From Diplolepis rosae (taxonomy: Eukaryota > Arthropoda > Insecta > Hymenoptera > Diplolepididae): a DNA stretch of 64,000 bases. Of this stretch, positions 11,771 through 23,560 are shown in pieces. Where the stretch lies: assembly GCA_030998225.1 (NCBI GenBank), contig JAPYXD010000553.1:310001-374000 (forward strand), given 5' to 3'. The position numbers were made by a program, and so were the translations under genes. How positions within the stretch are numbered: position 1 is the stretch's first letter; each line of letters begins with the position of its first letter. The notes under the pieces were generated by a model, which saw only the letters and a program-made list of their open reading frames with translations, did not search any database and had not been told where the DNA came from.

Positions 11771-13634
11771 GTATTTTGAAGAGATAGATAAAATCCTGTT
11801 GGTAAAGAGTTTTACGGATCTGGGGGTGGGTGTCCGGGTTGTGCCCGTTTTCTCTTAATTTCATTGTATTCTTTTGCTTGCTCACTCACTTTTTGCTCAC
11901 TGTACTTGTGACGAACTACTGAGCACTAGCTAAGGTGCATATAAAGATGCATGGGATACCCCCTCTGCAATTTGTGTGATAAGGGATGAAATCCGCGATG
12001 TCAGCATGTTCGAGAACCATCTCTGCGTAACAGGGCACCATCAACTGCCCGCAAGGATATGCTGACCGCGAAGCTCCTCATCTATCTAGGCCACAGAATC
12101 ACACAGAAATATTCTTCCTAAGCGAGTTAAAATAATAACCGCTGCCACGCAAAATATTGCACAAAACCTCAAAATTAAAAACGAGTGACATCAGGCAGGA
12201 TTACAAGCCAGGTTCGAACCCTATCACCTTGCTTTGTGACATATGAGATCTATTTGCTCTACTAAAATCATCGAGACTTTAGCCTCTTATGATTTTCCGG
12301 CTATTTTTCTTATCCCTTGAAATTTTTAAATTACACCACCTCATGATACCAGGGTGTTATCTACTACCATATAACCATAGTTTCCTCAAATAGTAAAAAC
12401 GAATAATATGCATTCTCTATTGAGCAGCCTTCAAACAGCAGGGATAGATTTATAATAATAATAATTTATAATAATAATTCATTTCTTTTTTTCTATAATA
12501 ATGTTTTCAAAATTTATTGGAAAATAGAAATTATTTTTATTAAAGCTATTTAAATGTCCTCATTTTTATTAGGGTTCAATTCTGTTTACATAATTTTCGA
12601 AATTATGAACATAATTATCTTTTAGGAAAATTTTAACTCTATCAAAAAGGAAATTTTTTTTGATAAATAGGTACATTTGCCTTTTTTGTTTTTGTCAAAT
12701 AAATTTTGAAACAACCATAAAAGCCGAAATGTTCATATTTTTCACATATAATATCATTATAAGTGAATGTTGTGGGATATTTATCTCGGATATGCAATTT
12801 TTTTTAAAAAACATTATTTTGTAATTCTAATTGCAATGTTTAGTTGAACTATAACCACATGCAATTAGTTTTGCCCATAATTGTCATACGACTATTTATC
12901 CTATGAATTAAACATTATTTTTCACTTTCAAAAATGTTCAAAGGCGTCAGTAAAATTTATACTGTGAATTTCACTGTGAAATCTGGAATTCAATAAAGTT
13001 TAAAAGAAAATTAGTTTGGCAACATTCTTTAAAATTATATTTTATAACCTATGAACTTTTGATTTCTATATTTTTGGAAAAATTTGTATCATAATGTTAA
13101 TTGAGCCGAAATCTGAGGCGGTTCGTTAAATAACTAAATTGTATTTTTCTTTCAGCAGTAATTACATTATTTTCTATTCTAAAAACTAGAAATATGATAA
13201 CTTGGGTGTTCTACTTGTATTTCCATCTCCTTCTCTTATTGTTAAACTTAGAAATTTATACAGCACCCGCCTCCTGGGAAGCGTCAGAATTTTCGTTAAA
13301 TCCTGGGAGTTTAAGGAATCAAACTCTAATAGGCAGGGGCACGTCATTGCAGGAAAATCTTACGCATCGAATATCAAACAAAAATAAAATTCCAACAATG
13401 TGAATTTGGGATATCATTGCCGGATCTCCAGTTTGTCGGGGACGAAAACAACAAATTGTTTGTTACGATCGTGTCAAGGCGGCCAAATTTTCCAAAAATT
13501 ATAATATAAATTTCTACATAAATTCGCATGCCACTCGAAGCGCCCGTAACCGAGCACCTTGACAAGGTCGCTGATGCAGCTTCTCGTTGCTCGGGTCAAG
13601 GAACTTTCAGCAAATGGTTGGTTCGGGAAGGAAA
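11771..13634. other. No recognised gene
   Basis: The first part (about 11800-12120) is moderately GC-rich and may be a Penelope-flanking region or another repeat. I looked for a hammerhead ribozyme core, sometimes present beside Penelope-like elements, and saw none. The rest is AT-rich. The frames at 13194-13403 have no recognisable domain. Confidence 0.45.
12208..12268 (-). repeat. tRNA-like sequence, probably tRNA-derived SINE or pseudogene
   Basis: On the minus strand an A-box-like TAGTAGAGCAAATAGATC (about 12266-12249) is followed by a B box GGGTTCGAACCTGG (about 12222-12209). These are internal RNA polymerase III promoter elements. Acceptor and anticodon stems of a working tRNA are not apparent, so a SINE head or decayed tRNA copy is more likely. 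Confidence 0.5.
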
Positions 13635-14085
13635 TTCCTAATACATTATTATATTGATATTAATATCACCATTAATATCATTGTGATTATATTATTAATG
13701 TTATATATCACGCCCATATTGCGTTATATTATGCATTATATCGATGTGTGTTAATATATATATATATATATATATATATTGATGTACGTACAGGCTCGTG
13801 CACCTGCGTATGAATGTGAGTTTATGTTTACAGGTAAGCGCGAATAACTATAACTACGATTTTTAATGCGAGTGGCCTGTCACATGATCGCATAGAGTAT
13901 CCAAATTCAGGAAATTCCTAATCTTTTATTTTATTAATATTGATATTACCATTAATATTAATATTGCTTTCATATAATGTTAGTTTATTTTTCAAGTATT
14001 AAGACCATTAATATTGTTGCGAATAATTATAACTATAGTATCATGCGAGTGGCCTGTCACATGATCGCATAGATTGTAATTTCAA
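13635..14085. repeat. Direct repeats and AT-rich arrays
   Basis: A 31-bp word beginning ATGCGAGTGGCCTGTCACAT occurs identically at 13866 and 14043, preceded in both places by a GCGAATAA.TATAACTA segment. A second pair beginning GGAAATTCCTAAT followed by ATTAATATTGATATTA-type DNA lies at about 13638 and 13910. A (TA)n run sits between them near 13757-13781. The layout suggests a duplicated segment that has diverged. Confidence 0.75.
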
Positions 14086-14147
14086 TACCTAAAATAATGT
14101 TCAAATGAAAGTAAGTCCAGGAAATTATTATAAATATTTTCACTCGA

Positions 14148-14216
14148 AAGTAGAAGAAAGAGGAGAGAGCGCGAGAGAAGAAGAGAGAGCATAAGAGAGA
14201 GGAAGAGGGAGAGATA
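14148..14216. repeat. Purine-rich (GA)n tract
   Basis: About 65 bases are almost entirely G and A on the plus strand, with GAGAGAG runs. Such low-complexity DNA has no coding meaning. Confidence 0.8.
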
Positions 14217-14219
14217 TCC

Positions 14220-15930
14220 AGCGCGCGTACACTAATGCACTGTATCTCACTATAGTTTTCTGCCGTTTGTCATTTCCTTTCTTTGTTCGCCCATGCACAT
14301 GCCCCATATACCCGTCTCTTTTGGAAACTTTTCATGTGCTCTGCTGTGCATTGCAAGGCTAGCATACATTCCATTTTCACACTTCCTTTTCATGCGCCTA
14401 TCCTTGCTTAGATACTTTAGCCAGCTGATCTTCCACAACAAAGGCCATATGCTTTTTGTAATTAAAACCTAAAAGACTCATCTGAATATTTAAAATAATT
14501 ATGTTAAGGCTTTATAATTCATATAATGATTATAAGCCTAGAGTAATTAAACATATATTTCAATTTAGTATGAAATATATTAGAAACTAAAATCGTTTCT
14601 ACAATTTGATGACAATGCATCAAATACTAAAATTCGATGAGCGCATTTCCTTTCTCACGATAAGTGTCGAAATAGGGAAGAAATATTCGACACTTAAAAA
14701 TCAGCAAATGGTGCAATAACTGAATCAGCATGGTACAAAGTCCATCTAAATCCCTAAAACCTCCCAACCATTATTTCTTTGTCCAATCATAGATTCCTTA
14801 ATCATCAAAAAATCCTAACATGTTCACCTCGCGATGAATCAGTAAAACAGATCAACGCCAAGCCAAAATTTGCAGTTACTCGAGCAACTCTTTTATTTTG
14901 AGTAAATCAAAATTAAATTCATCTTGAGCGGGCCATTTAAAAGGTCCAATTCGTTGATCGCGAACGGTCGGTATACCTATTTCACTAGTTGAGGGTAACT
15001 CGTAAACGATTATCTAGTGATAGACTCTTGTCAATCGCAACAAACATGTATCAACGAAAATCTTCGGCGGACTGTTTACAGTCCAATTCTAGTTTTTCGC
15101 AGTTTTTCTGCACAAAATAAAACGGCACAAAACAGCGAGAAATCGCAGAAAATTATTACTACCGAATCTCAAAACGGTAGTGATAATTTTCATTAAACAT
15201 TTGAATTAGATTTAATAGCAAAATTTTAGCGGTGAAAGGAGCGAGTTTAAAAGCACTTGACCCTTTTCTGGCTAAAAGCCAACCGTTATATTCTCTTATT
15301 AAACCTAAAAGAAAAGTGGAAAACAGTGTGTGTATGTGCATCAGGCAAAGGACCAGAGTGTTTTCTTTTGGAAACCACAAATATATAAAATCAAATTTGG
15401 CCCGGATAACTCAGGACTTCAGCAACGGGAACGCACTCTCTTCCTTGCTTCTGCTCTCCAGAAATCTGGTAGGATTAAGAACCTAGGAATAGAATCTAAA
15501 CTATGGTAAAGTACAATTTATATTATTCTGACTCATCTCTCTCTTGATTTATATGCAGTGTCCACATCGGGTTATTCGTTTCCTTCTTTCTCAAAATAAA
15601 ACTGTCTTTTATTTATGCGAATGATTGCCGCCTGACTTAAATTTATTCAAGGCACCTTTTTCCCTCTTCTTTCTTTCAAAATCAAAGGTGATCAGCGTAG
15701 GCATAAAGAATACACTCTCAGTCCGAGAGTAGAAGACCAATGACCCCACATAATAATAAACGAATTTGGTTAATATTTATATTAACTAAATTCGGCAGTT
15801 TGGACGACCTCCGCGTACTCATTTTACTAATAAATAAAATGTATTAAGGGTAATTGTTTTCACTTTTTATAAATTTTATTTAAATTATTAATACCCGTAC
15901 GTAACACTTGTGGTCGCATTTCTTATAGTT
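14220..15930. other. No recognised gene
   Basis: The frames at 14250-14441 and 15159-15486 are short, overlap each other on opposite strands and have no recognisable domain. There is no clear repeat structure. Confidence 0.45.
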
Positions 15931-15934
15931 GTTT

Positions 15935-16640
15935 CACAAAACTGATTAAATAATCATGATACGTTTGTAATTTTTCTTGTTGTGATAAAGGTTCACTAGA
16001 GGGCTCACGAGGTAATTTACCAAAAACGAATTCATAGGTTGTGCATTTTGTGCCTCATGTACAATAGTATAATACGAGAACATTGCTAGTTCAAGCCAAT
16101 CAACTCATTCTGCATTTTTTGCCACAATTGTTTCCGATATTCACCTTAAACATAATGTGAACGTTCTAACGATCTGTTTGATTGAGCGTGACAAACTGTG
16201 ATGCGAAATTGTTTAATTTTCAAACGTTTTGCCAATCTTTTTGATAAATAACTTAAAAAATCTCTGCCTTGGTCAGTAAGTACTCCTTTTGGCGATCCAA
16301 ATATGCAAATAAATTTTTTCACGAAAGCTTCTGCTATCGCACTAGTGCTAGCACTAGCACTTGAGTGTTATAGGGTGATTGTGAGGGATTAATTACTTTA
16401 TTTTGTAATAATTCACCGACTTGTCTTGTAATTTCTTCTTTGTGAACAGGGGCGAATCTATATTGTCTTGACAAAATTGGAGAGTCATCTACAGTAGGAA
16501 TTGAATGTTATAATACATTAGTAGCTTTAAGTGGTTCTCCTGGGATTTGAAATCTGTCTGCATTATTTTTAATTAATTTTTCTACATGTTCATATTTATG
16601 TTGACTCAAATGGTCTACTCGAAGAAGTTTCATTCCACCT
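15935..16640 (-). pseudogene. Ty3/Gypsy pol remnant with internal deletion
   Basis: On the minus strand, 16615-16375 encodes the start of a reverse transcriptase (SRQYRFAPVHKEEITRQVGE, then INPSQSPYN), the usual N-terminal lead-in of Ty3/Gypsy pol. It then jumps directly, at about 16340-16365, to integrase core sequence (IFGSPKGVLTDQGRDFLS) running to about 15960 with several stops and shifts. The rest of reverse transcriptase, RNase H and the front of integrase are missing. The joint falls in a self-complementary GCTAGTGCTAGCACTAG stretch. Long terminal repeats were not seen. Confidence 0.8.
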
Positions 16641-16644
16641 GTGA

Positions 16645-17284
16645 ATACCTAATACTAAATTAATAAAATATTGTGTTCAAAGCAGTAGTTACGGTATCAT
16701 ATTCCTAAACAATCCTTTAATTATCAATTATTTAATTTGGGTCCGTAAGGCATTTAGCCCTGAAGATTCCAGTTCAGCCTTCATTGACGTAATCCAGTAA
16801 TAAAGATTTGGCAAAGTAAAAGTACACTTTAAGCAGCTCAGTGAGACCTCCATAAGGGCCGGTTTCAGCTAGCTAAATCAGTCGAGAGACGGGATTGGCT
16901 GGCGCCTGTTGGGTCAGCGACCCGCGTTGCCAGTTCGGAGGGGGGGGGGCGGTTGTAACGGGACGATCACGCCGTGATCCCTGCTCCCTCCTGATCCTGA
17001 AAAGAATCAAAAAATAATTAAATAAAGTAAACAGCATGCTGGCCGGAAGGGACTCACTGATTATTAATTATATAATTTTTATTAATATTTATGATATTTA
17101 TGATATAGAAGAGAATAGGAGAGAGTCTAGATAGTATATAGAATAGTTTATAGAAAAGGAGTATAGAAGGTTAGGTAAGAGTATTAGAATTAGTTAGTTA
17201 AGACAAGAAAGAAAATGTACATACCTTGTAGTAGTTTTCACGAGATTTCCGCAGCATGAAAAGATTGAGGACGTCGATGACATG
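16645..17284. other. Mixed stretch with a GC-rich patch
   Basis: At about 16780-17010 composition turns GC-rich, with a run of nine G. On the minus strand a TTTTCAG acceptor-like site precedes an open piece with a Pro run. This resembles the 9.2-10 kb island in style, but no domain is visible. The remainder is AT-rich. Confidence 0.35.
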
Positions 17285-17605
17285 ATAAAGTGATCTTCCA
17301 GCACGACAACGCTCGGTCACACGTTGCTAAAATCGTGAAGGAAACTTTGGACGCACTTAATTGGGATGTCCTACCCCACCCGCCTATTCGCCAGACATTG
17401 CTCCTTCGGACTACCATTTGTTCCGGTGGATGGCTCATGGCCTGGATGAGCAGCACTTCACTTCTTATGAGGAAACCAGAAATTGGGTCGATTCTTGGAT
17501 CGCCTCAAAATATGGGGAATTTTTTTAACGCAGTATCTGTATGCTGCCTTAAAGATGGTCACAGGTAGTAGAAAGAGATGGGCAATACGTTGAATAACAT
17601 ACATT
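17285..17605 (+). pseudogene. Mariner (DD34D) transposase C-terminal remnant
   Basis: The piece starts at the second catalytic block, VIFQHDNARSHVAK, and after a one-base shift near 17385 continues with the third block YSPDIAPSDYHLFRW. Counting from HDN to PSD gives 34 intervening residues, the classic mariner DD34D spacing. Stops interrupt the tail, which ends in a recognisable DGQYVE near 17600. The N-terminal half is absent and no terminal repeats were found. Confidence 0.87.
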
Positions 17606-18455
17606 GTGCCAATTTCTCTGGATAAAGCTTCAAAATCACAAAAAACAACCCTCAACACTTATTTGTACACATAATATATTTTCGTAGATAATTTTTCGAA
17701 TGAAACTTTGAAACTTTATGAAAAAAATTTAGTCACAAATTTTTTTACAACTGTTGACTAAAATAACTGATAGACTTCTTAAAAACATCATTTGAAACGT
17801 ATTTTTTTCTTGCTTCCCACTCTAAAAAAATATTAATTCTCAAAATGCCTAAAAATACTTTAGATTCGAAACAATTAATTTAATTGACCAATGTTGACAC
17901 TTTTTTTTATTTGAGTTATTACACAATATTTTATACAATAGGTATTTAAAATATATTTTATATAATTTTACTTAACTATATTTATTAATTATTATACTCT
18001 TAATAATTACACAGGTCTGCAAACAAGTTTTGAATTTGTTCTAGAAAACATAGGAGTCATTTCCAAAGTAGTTTTTCCCGCAGAATCCAAATCCGGTGTC
18101 AGAATTCCTCCATTACGTCAGGTTTTTGAGTAATCCTAATCTAAAAGTGCAAAAAACACGGTTTTTCGCTTTATTTGAGCACCCATAACTCTGCGGATTT
18201 TTATTATTTTTTAAATCTGAGAAAACCACCAAAAAGAGCCACTTTTCAGATTTCCATTTCACTAATTATATGTATAATTTAAACTTTTGTAACCAGAGAT
18301 ATCGCCAATTGAAATAAAATTGCAGGTTTCGCAATGAGCGACATATGAAGAGAGAAAATTATAATACGTCAAATTTGTTTTTTATTCTTGTTTCTGCTGA
18401 ACGAGGCATTGCATGGACGACAGATCATCAACGGCAGGTGAGGCTATACTGTTCA
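17606..18455. other. AT-rich stretch, no recognised gene
   Basis: No domain, RNA gene or repeat boundary could be supported here. It may be the 5' flank of the mobile unit carrying the gene at 18.8-20.8 kb. Confidence 0.45.
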
Positions 18456-18457
18456 CA

Positions 18458-18590
18458 GCCCAAGTACGCTGTAAGCCCATAACCTTAAACGCAATAACAT
18501 CACACCCACGACAGGCAGCCCTCTGTTTAAAAACCCAAGTACGCTGTAGCCCTGTAACCTAAAATACAATAACATCAAATCCAGGTTTAA
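18458..18590. repeat. 75-bp tandem repeat, two units
   Basis: CCCAAGTACGCTGTA...GTAACCT...CAATAACATCA occurs from about 18459 and again from 18534, a period of 75 bp, with a few differences. Confidence 0.75.
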
Positions 18591-18794
18591 TGGACAACTA
18601 GAGGTCGGTCATTACAGGTCGAGGGCACATATCAGTCTTTTTCACGACTCTGCTAGTAGTAAATTTTCTTAACGTACATCAATTAGTCGTTCTCACGGCT
18701 ACTTCTCTCGCAGGCATTGACCATTGTACAGTTTCTCATCAGTCATTTTTATAATTCTGCTTATTATTAGCTTACTCCAACTCGATTAACTACG

Positions 18795-20753
18795 GCATCT
18801 CGTCAATGTCTGAATAAACCCAATAACTTTTGTTGCCTTTTTCGGTCGTTTTACGTTTGTTAAGCAAAAGGTGGCTATCAATAAACAATGCAGTGATCTT
18901 TACGAGGTTTATTTCAAGAAACCATTTTCTCATCAAGACAAGTCTTGGGCTCCTCATATAGCTTGTACATCGTGCATTGCGGCATTGAGGCGCTGGAATA
19001 ATGCCAGGAGTCAGGTAACATCAATGCCTTTTAAAAAGCCCATGGTTTGGCGTGAACCTATAATTTATGATTGGTATTTCTGTCAAACACAGACTTTCGG
19101 CTTTAATACGAAAAATTCTCATTAAATTGAATACCCGAAAGTCACAAGCGTAACGAAAACCATTTCTTATAGAGCCAGTGATACACCTCCAGCTCCTTCT
19201 TTATTAAAGCAAAAAATTGAAGATAATGTAGTTAATGACAATTCTGATCCAATATATGATGAAGTCTCTGATTCCAATCCTATTCTTTTTGATCAGGCTG
19301 CACTGAATGACTTGATTAGAGACATTGGTTTGCCAAACGATAAATTTGAGCTACTAGGTTCGCGGCTGAAGGAGAGAAATCTTCTTCCTTCTGGAACTAC
19401 TTTTTCTTTGTATAGACATCGGGAGCAATCCTTGGTAAAGTTCTATTCTGAAGGCGATGGTACTGTATTTTGTAGTGATATTGATGGGTTAATTAACAAA
19501 TTTTTCAAGAATCTTGAAAGCCATGTCGTCGCTGACGTCGTAAATTACGTAAGCGATGCTGGCTGCAATTTCCATCTGAAATCAACAAACCAAACATTTT
19601 CTTACTCGAGAGGGTTTTTTTTAGTATATACACTAAAATATTTGCGAAATCCGAAAATTAACCCTCCAAAACAGGCTCAAAATAAAAAATTACGATTTTG
19701 ACGAAAAATTTCGTTGTACTTCCAGTCAAAAATGGTTCCAAAATAATTTGTTTTTTCAATCTTTAGTCTATATAGAACAGTTTTTGATGCTCTTTAAAAT
19801 GAATGCTAGATGATGAAAATCGATTCAGTAGTTTTTTTACTATCACTTACGCAATTTTAAAAAACATGGTTTCGAGAAAAGGCCGTTTAAAGTTTGTGGT
19901 CAAGAGAAAAAGAACTTACTAAAGGCACTTCCGGGATGCATCTCTTCCACAATTTTGAGAATTAGCTTTTGAAACTTTGACATGATATTCTTAGGCGATA
20001 TATCTATCGATTAAAACAATTTTAAAAAATCGTTTTTTTGAAGTTTCTAAAGGTACTTCCCCCCTTAATGAAAAAACTAGGATTGATATATAATTTCGCA
20101 GAATGGAGGTTATTCTTAGATTCTTCTGAGAGAAGTTTCAAAGCAGTTCTGCTGCACAACACAAATATATATGCACCCATACCTATTGCTCATTCTACAG
20201 TCTTGAATGAGTTATATGACAATGTCAAAACTATCCTGAATGCAATTGGATATGAAAGACATGGTTGGAAGGTATGTGGTGATTTGAAAATTATAAGCAT
20301 GCTTCTTGGGCAGCAGTCGGGTTACACAAAATATCTTTGCTTTATATGCTTATGGGATAGTAGAGATAGAAAGCAGCATTACGTTAGAAAGGACTGGCCT
20401 CTACGTAACTCTCTGAAAGTAGGACCCAAATATTCTTAAAAATCCTTTTATTGACAGCGAAAAGGTTCTTTTACCTCCGCTTCATATCACACTATGTCTT
20501 ACGAAGCAATTTGTAAAGGCCCCCGATAAAAATAGTGTTTGTTTCAAAAATCTTGTGGATAAATTCCCTACTTTGACCGAGGCAAAAATCACTGAAGGTG
20601 TGTTTGTGGGACCCCAAATACGAGAACTAATGAAAACTACCGACTTCGAAAATACCATGACCCCCGTTGAAAAGAATGCGTGGATCAGTTTCAGAAAAGT
20701 TCTTCGCGGTTTCTTAGGTAATGATAAAGCGACGGATTATGTTGAGTTGGTAA
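18795..20753 (+). pseudogene. Broken copy of a multicopy orphan family with N-terminal zinc cluster
   Basis: I recognise the protein as a family seen in many uncharacterised insect, cnidarian and fish gene models, but know no function. Near 18800 the frame gives QCLNKPNNFC, then after a shift continues with LYEVYFKKPFSHQDKSWAPH, IACTSCIAALRRW and YFCQTQTFGFN, a Cys-rich probable zinc-binding region. An in-frame TAA at 19123-19125 precedes RDIGLPNDKFELLGSRLK. A non-coding interruption (about 19560-20060) follows; it may be an intron or insertion. The frame resumes with FAEWRLFLDSSERSFKAVLL and GYTKYLCFICLWDSRD, shifts near 20430, and ends at VFVGPQIRELM...DYVEL before a GTAAGC donor at 20752. 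Downstream exons were not found. Confidence 0.72.
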
Positions 20754-21654
20754 GCAACATGCAGACCTGTGTTATTATATTCTTTATTATTGACATTAAA
20801 AATAATTGTTGTTGCAATTTCGTTTTAGCGTTTTAAATATCTAAATTAGAATCTTTCCAACAAAATAATGTAATTTAAATCTTATACCAATTATTGTCAC
20901 TAATGATATTAATAAGATTGGGAAATTACAAGGGAAAAAAGATACGCCTTGACAAATTAGAAAAACCTGTATTTTTCGAAATTTTTTTTACCCTAAATCG
21001 TTGACAGAGTAAATATTTATTTCAGAATAAAAACTCTAAAATATGAAAATTTAAGCCCACTTTTCACAATAAAATAAAATGTCAATGCTTCATGATTTTC
21101 TTCACAAATAGGTTGTTTCTCAGTATATTTTTGTTGTTTTCATACCTACACAACGAAGGGCTGAAGCACTCATTCAATGTATTATTATTGTTTTAGCTGG
21201 CATGCTTTATAATATGTCAAAAAGTAAAGTTGCTTCAATCTTTCGCTAAAATAGAAATATGTGCTAATAATTTAAAATTCAATTGTTTGGGCTATATCCC
21301 GCAAGTAGAAATAATGCCCGTAATTTATATGGCACAATTCTCTCAAAAATGATCGTACTCTCCAATAAAGTAGAACTCCTATTCATATACCTTTTTCTCA
21401 CCGAATACAACTTTGAAGATTCTTGTGACACAGCGCAATAAAATTTCGGATGCTATTTAACTATTTAAATTTTTTTGTGCGGTTTTTTACATTACTTTAT
21501 TTAGCGTCGCATCAACAACAAAAGTTATTAGCGACGAACAATGGATATTGGTTTGGTGGAGTAATGAGAAAATATAAGGGTCTATTGGAGGAAAGAGATG
21601 GAAGTATGGCTTTGTGTATTTGGATCCTATTGCTAAATGACTGATGATCATACT
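20754..21654. other. No recognised gene; possible intron and 3' flank
   Basis: The sequence follows the GTAAGC donor of the orphan-family pseudogene and is AT-rich. No later exon of that family could be picked out. The frame at 21450-21644 has no recognisable domain. Confidence 0.4.
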
Positions 21655-22078
21655 TAAATTAGAGTGAATAGATTTGTTTCTTTTAGGAACCTAATAGTTT
21701 TTTTCAGTTGCGAAGGATTTCCGAGGTTTTTCTTTAGAGAGTTTTGTAGTTTTTGTTTGTTCCTGATCTCACTAAACTTAGTACATTCAATTGTAATATG
21801 TTTGACACTGATTGGGACGTTACACTGATCACAGTAAGGTGGATGTGTCTTCGATGAAGTGTTTGAGTGAAAACTTGGTGTGGCCTATCCTGAGCCTGCT
21901 GAGGACTGCTTGTTCTCTTCTATTCAGTGTTTTCCATATGGGGTGATTCAAGCTCGTTTTAGGGATAGGGCAGTCGTCGGTTATCAGACTTCTTGGGGGC
22001 CCGATATGATGTGTGACAATTTGTTTCACTAGGTTTTTTGCGTCTGCTAGTGGTAGTTTGTGGGTTTTTTCTAGTGTT
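21655..22078 (-). pseudogene. Non-LTR retrotransposon 3'-end remnant
   Basis: Reading leftward from about 22078, the frame contains KLPLADAKNLVKQIVTHHIG and LNRREQAVLSRLRIGHTKFS, then after a shift near 21830 a YCDQCNVPISVKHI...CTKF segment. This order is the end of RNase H and the Cys/His tail of Jockey/I-group LINE ORF2 proteins. Only this tail is present, which fits 5' truncation during target-primed insertion. No poly(A) tract or duplication was resolved. Confidence 0.75.
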
Positions 22079-22340
22079 GCCAGGTCTACGGATTTTTTTT
22101 CAGATCTGAAGAAATTTTGACAAATCTGCGGTTTTTGAAGAATTTGAAGAAATTTGATAGAAATCTAAAGATGTTTTTTAATGTTTCTGTTTCGAAAAAA
22201 TTTTCTAAACCGAAATTAGTCGAGAAAAACAACTCTCTTCATCCATAGAGGTTTTCAACTTAAAGTTTATTGATCAGTTCGTCTTAAAAGCTTATCTGGT
22301 TAGATGAATCCTTGGCTATAATCACTGTCCGGGTTGAGCC

Positions 22341-22392
22341 CCATGTGTACGTCAGTTAAACTGTGCAGTTTAACGGACGCACACATGGAACT
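22341..22392. repeat. Short hairpin
   Basis: CCATGTGTACGTCAGTTAAA is followed within a few bases by an imperfect reverse complement ending CACACATGG, giving about 23-bp arms with almost no loop. It may be the remains of a small fold-back element. Confidence 0.75.
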
Positions 22393-22554
22393 CCAACCTC
22401 AAAACTCATGATCGTGAAAATCGTCCGCAATTGGCATGGTAGTTACAGTTTTTAATGTCTTTATTAAGTATATATTTTCTGAAAATGATGAAATGTGGTT
22501 TGATGGCTTGGATCCTTGGATTTGAAAGATTTATATAAAATATTAAAATCAATA

Positions 22555-22634
22555 TTAACCCTTCGCGGTCGTAAGTCTACTCTCAGCCAACAAAACATGT
22601 TATGTATAAACTTAATACGACCGCAAAGAGTTAA
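22555..22634. mobile_element. 72-bp piggyBac-type mini-MITE with TTAA duplication
   Basis: TTAA at 22555-22558 precedes CCCTTCGCGGTCGTA, and the near reverse complement (TACGACCGCAAAGAG) precedes TTAA at 22631-22634. The 72-bp interior has no coding capacity. TTAA duplication with ends starting CCC is the signature of piggyBac-type elements, and this is an unusually short one. Confidence 0.85.
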
Positions 22635-23139
22635 TACTAATTGGCGTCGCTATGATTTATTTTTGCCTAACTTTGACTAACCTATATCCCCTATAGAATA
22701 CTGTTTAGGTATAATTAAAGTTTTTATATCTTAAAAATAATTCAGTGATTCATGTTCAGTTTTGTGGTCTATAAAAGCCTTTTATGGGCCTCCGGCGCGG
22801 AAACTCGTTTTTCCCTTACAGCTGAAGAGTAATATTTCTTGGGAAGGAAAGGCATTTTGGATTTTTGATTTGTGTGGGGGTCGCCCATTGCAGTGATAGA
22901 AAACCCTCTCATTTACCACTTATAATGATGAACCGATAGGATTTCACTGTCACTTCCCCAGAACTAATATGTTTTCTGCTGATTATTATTATTGCTCACG
23001 ACACACGCGAGACGATGGACAATTCACGTTAGACACAATCTTACGCGTTGGCTGTCGAACCATTTAAGAATGAAACACATCATTCTAATGACTACCGCAG
23101 CTGGTCTTACAGTACCCCATTTGAAAAACCGAAATTTTC

Positions 23140-23560
23140 AGTACATTTTCGATTGTTTGAGCAAAAGGTCAATAAGGTTAGTAAGCAAAATTGTAGTATT
23201 TGGGGTTCAGAAAATCTAAACGTCATCATTGAGAAGCCGATGCACCCACAAGGAGTGACTGTTTGGTGCGAATTTCGGTACGGTGGCATCATTGGGCCAT
23301 TTTCTTCGAAAATGCGCAAGGAGCCGCCGTTATGGTCAATGGCGATCGTCACCGTGCCATGCTCAACATATTTTTCTTTCTAGAAATTGGAGAAGATGAC
23401 ATGGACGACATTTTGTTAAGGATAAGTGTTACACTATCCATCCAGAGACGATTGCGGCCTTGAAACACGAAATCGAAGTTGCCATTCATGGGATTGAAGC
23501 CCAAACAATCGAAAATCTACTAAAACATTAGGTTGATCGAATGGGGTACTTAATCAATTA
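23140..23560 (+). pseudogene. DD41D mariner-like transposase remnant with internal deletion
   Basis: Readable segments include NLNVIIEKPMHPQGVTVWCE, GGIIGPFF, VNGDRHRAML and EDDMDD, matching the region between the first and second catalytic Asp of the transposase at 1275-2343. The second and third Asp region is then missing, and the sequence resumes at a C-terminal ALKHEIEVAIHGIEAQTIEN. Several shifts occur. The first Asp block is degraded, and the terminal repeats are not identified. Confidence 0.8.

Noticed and set aside
11771..12130. Hammerhead ribozyme beside the Penelope-like element
   Set aside because: I searched by eye for the CTGANGA and GAAA core words in the right arrangement on both strands and did not find them.
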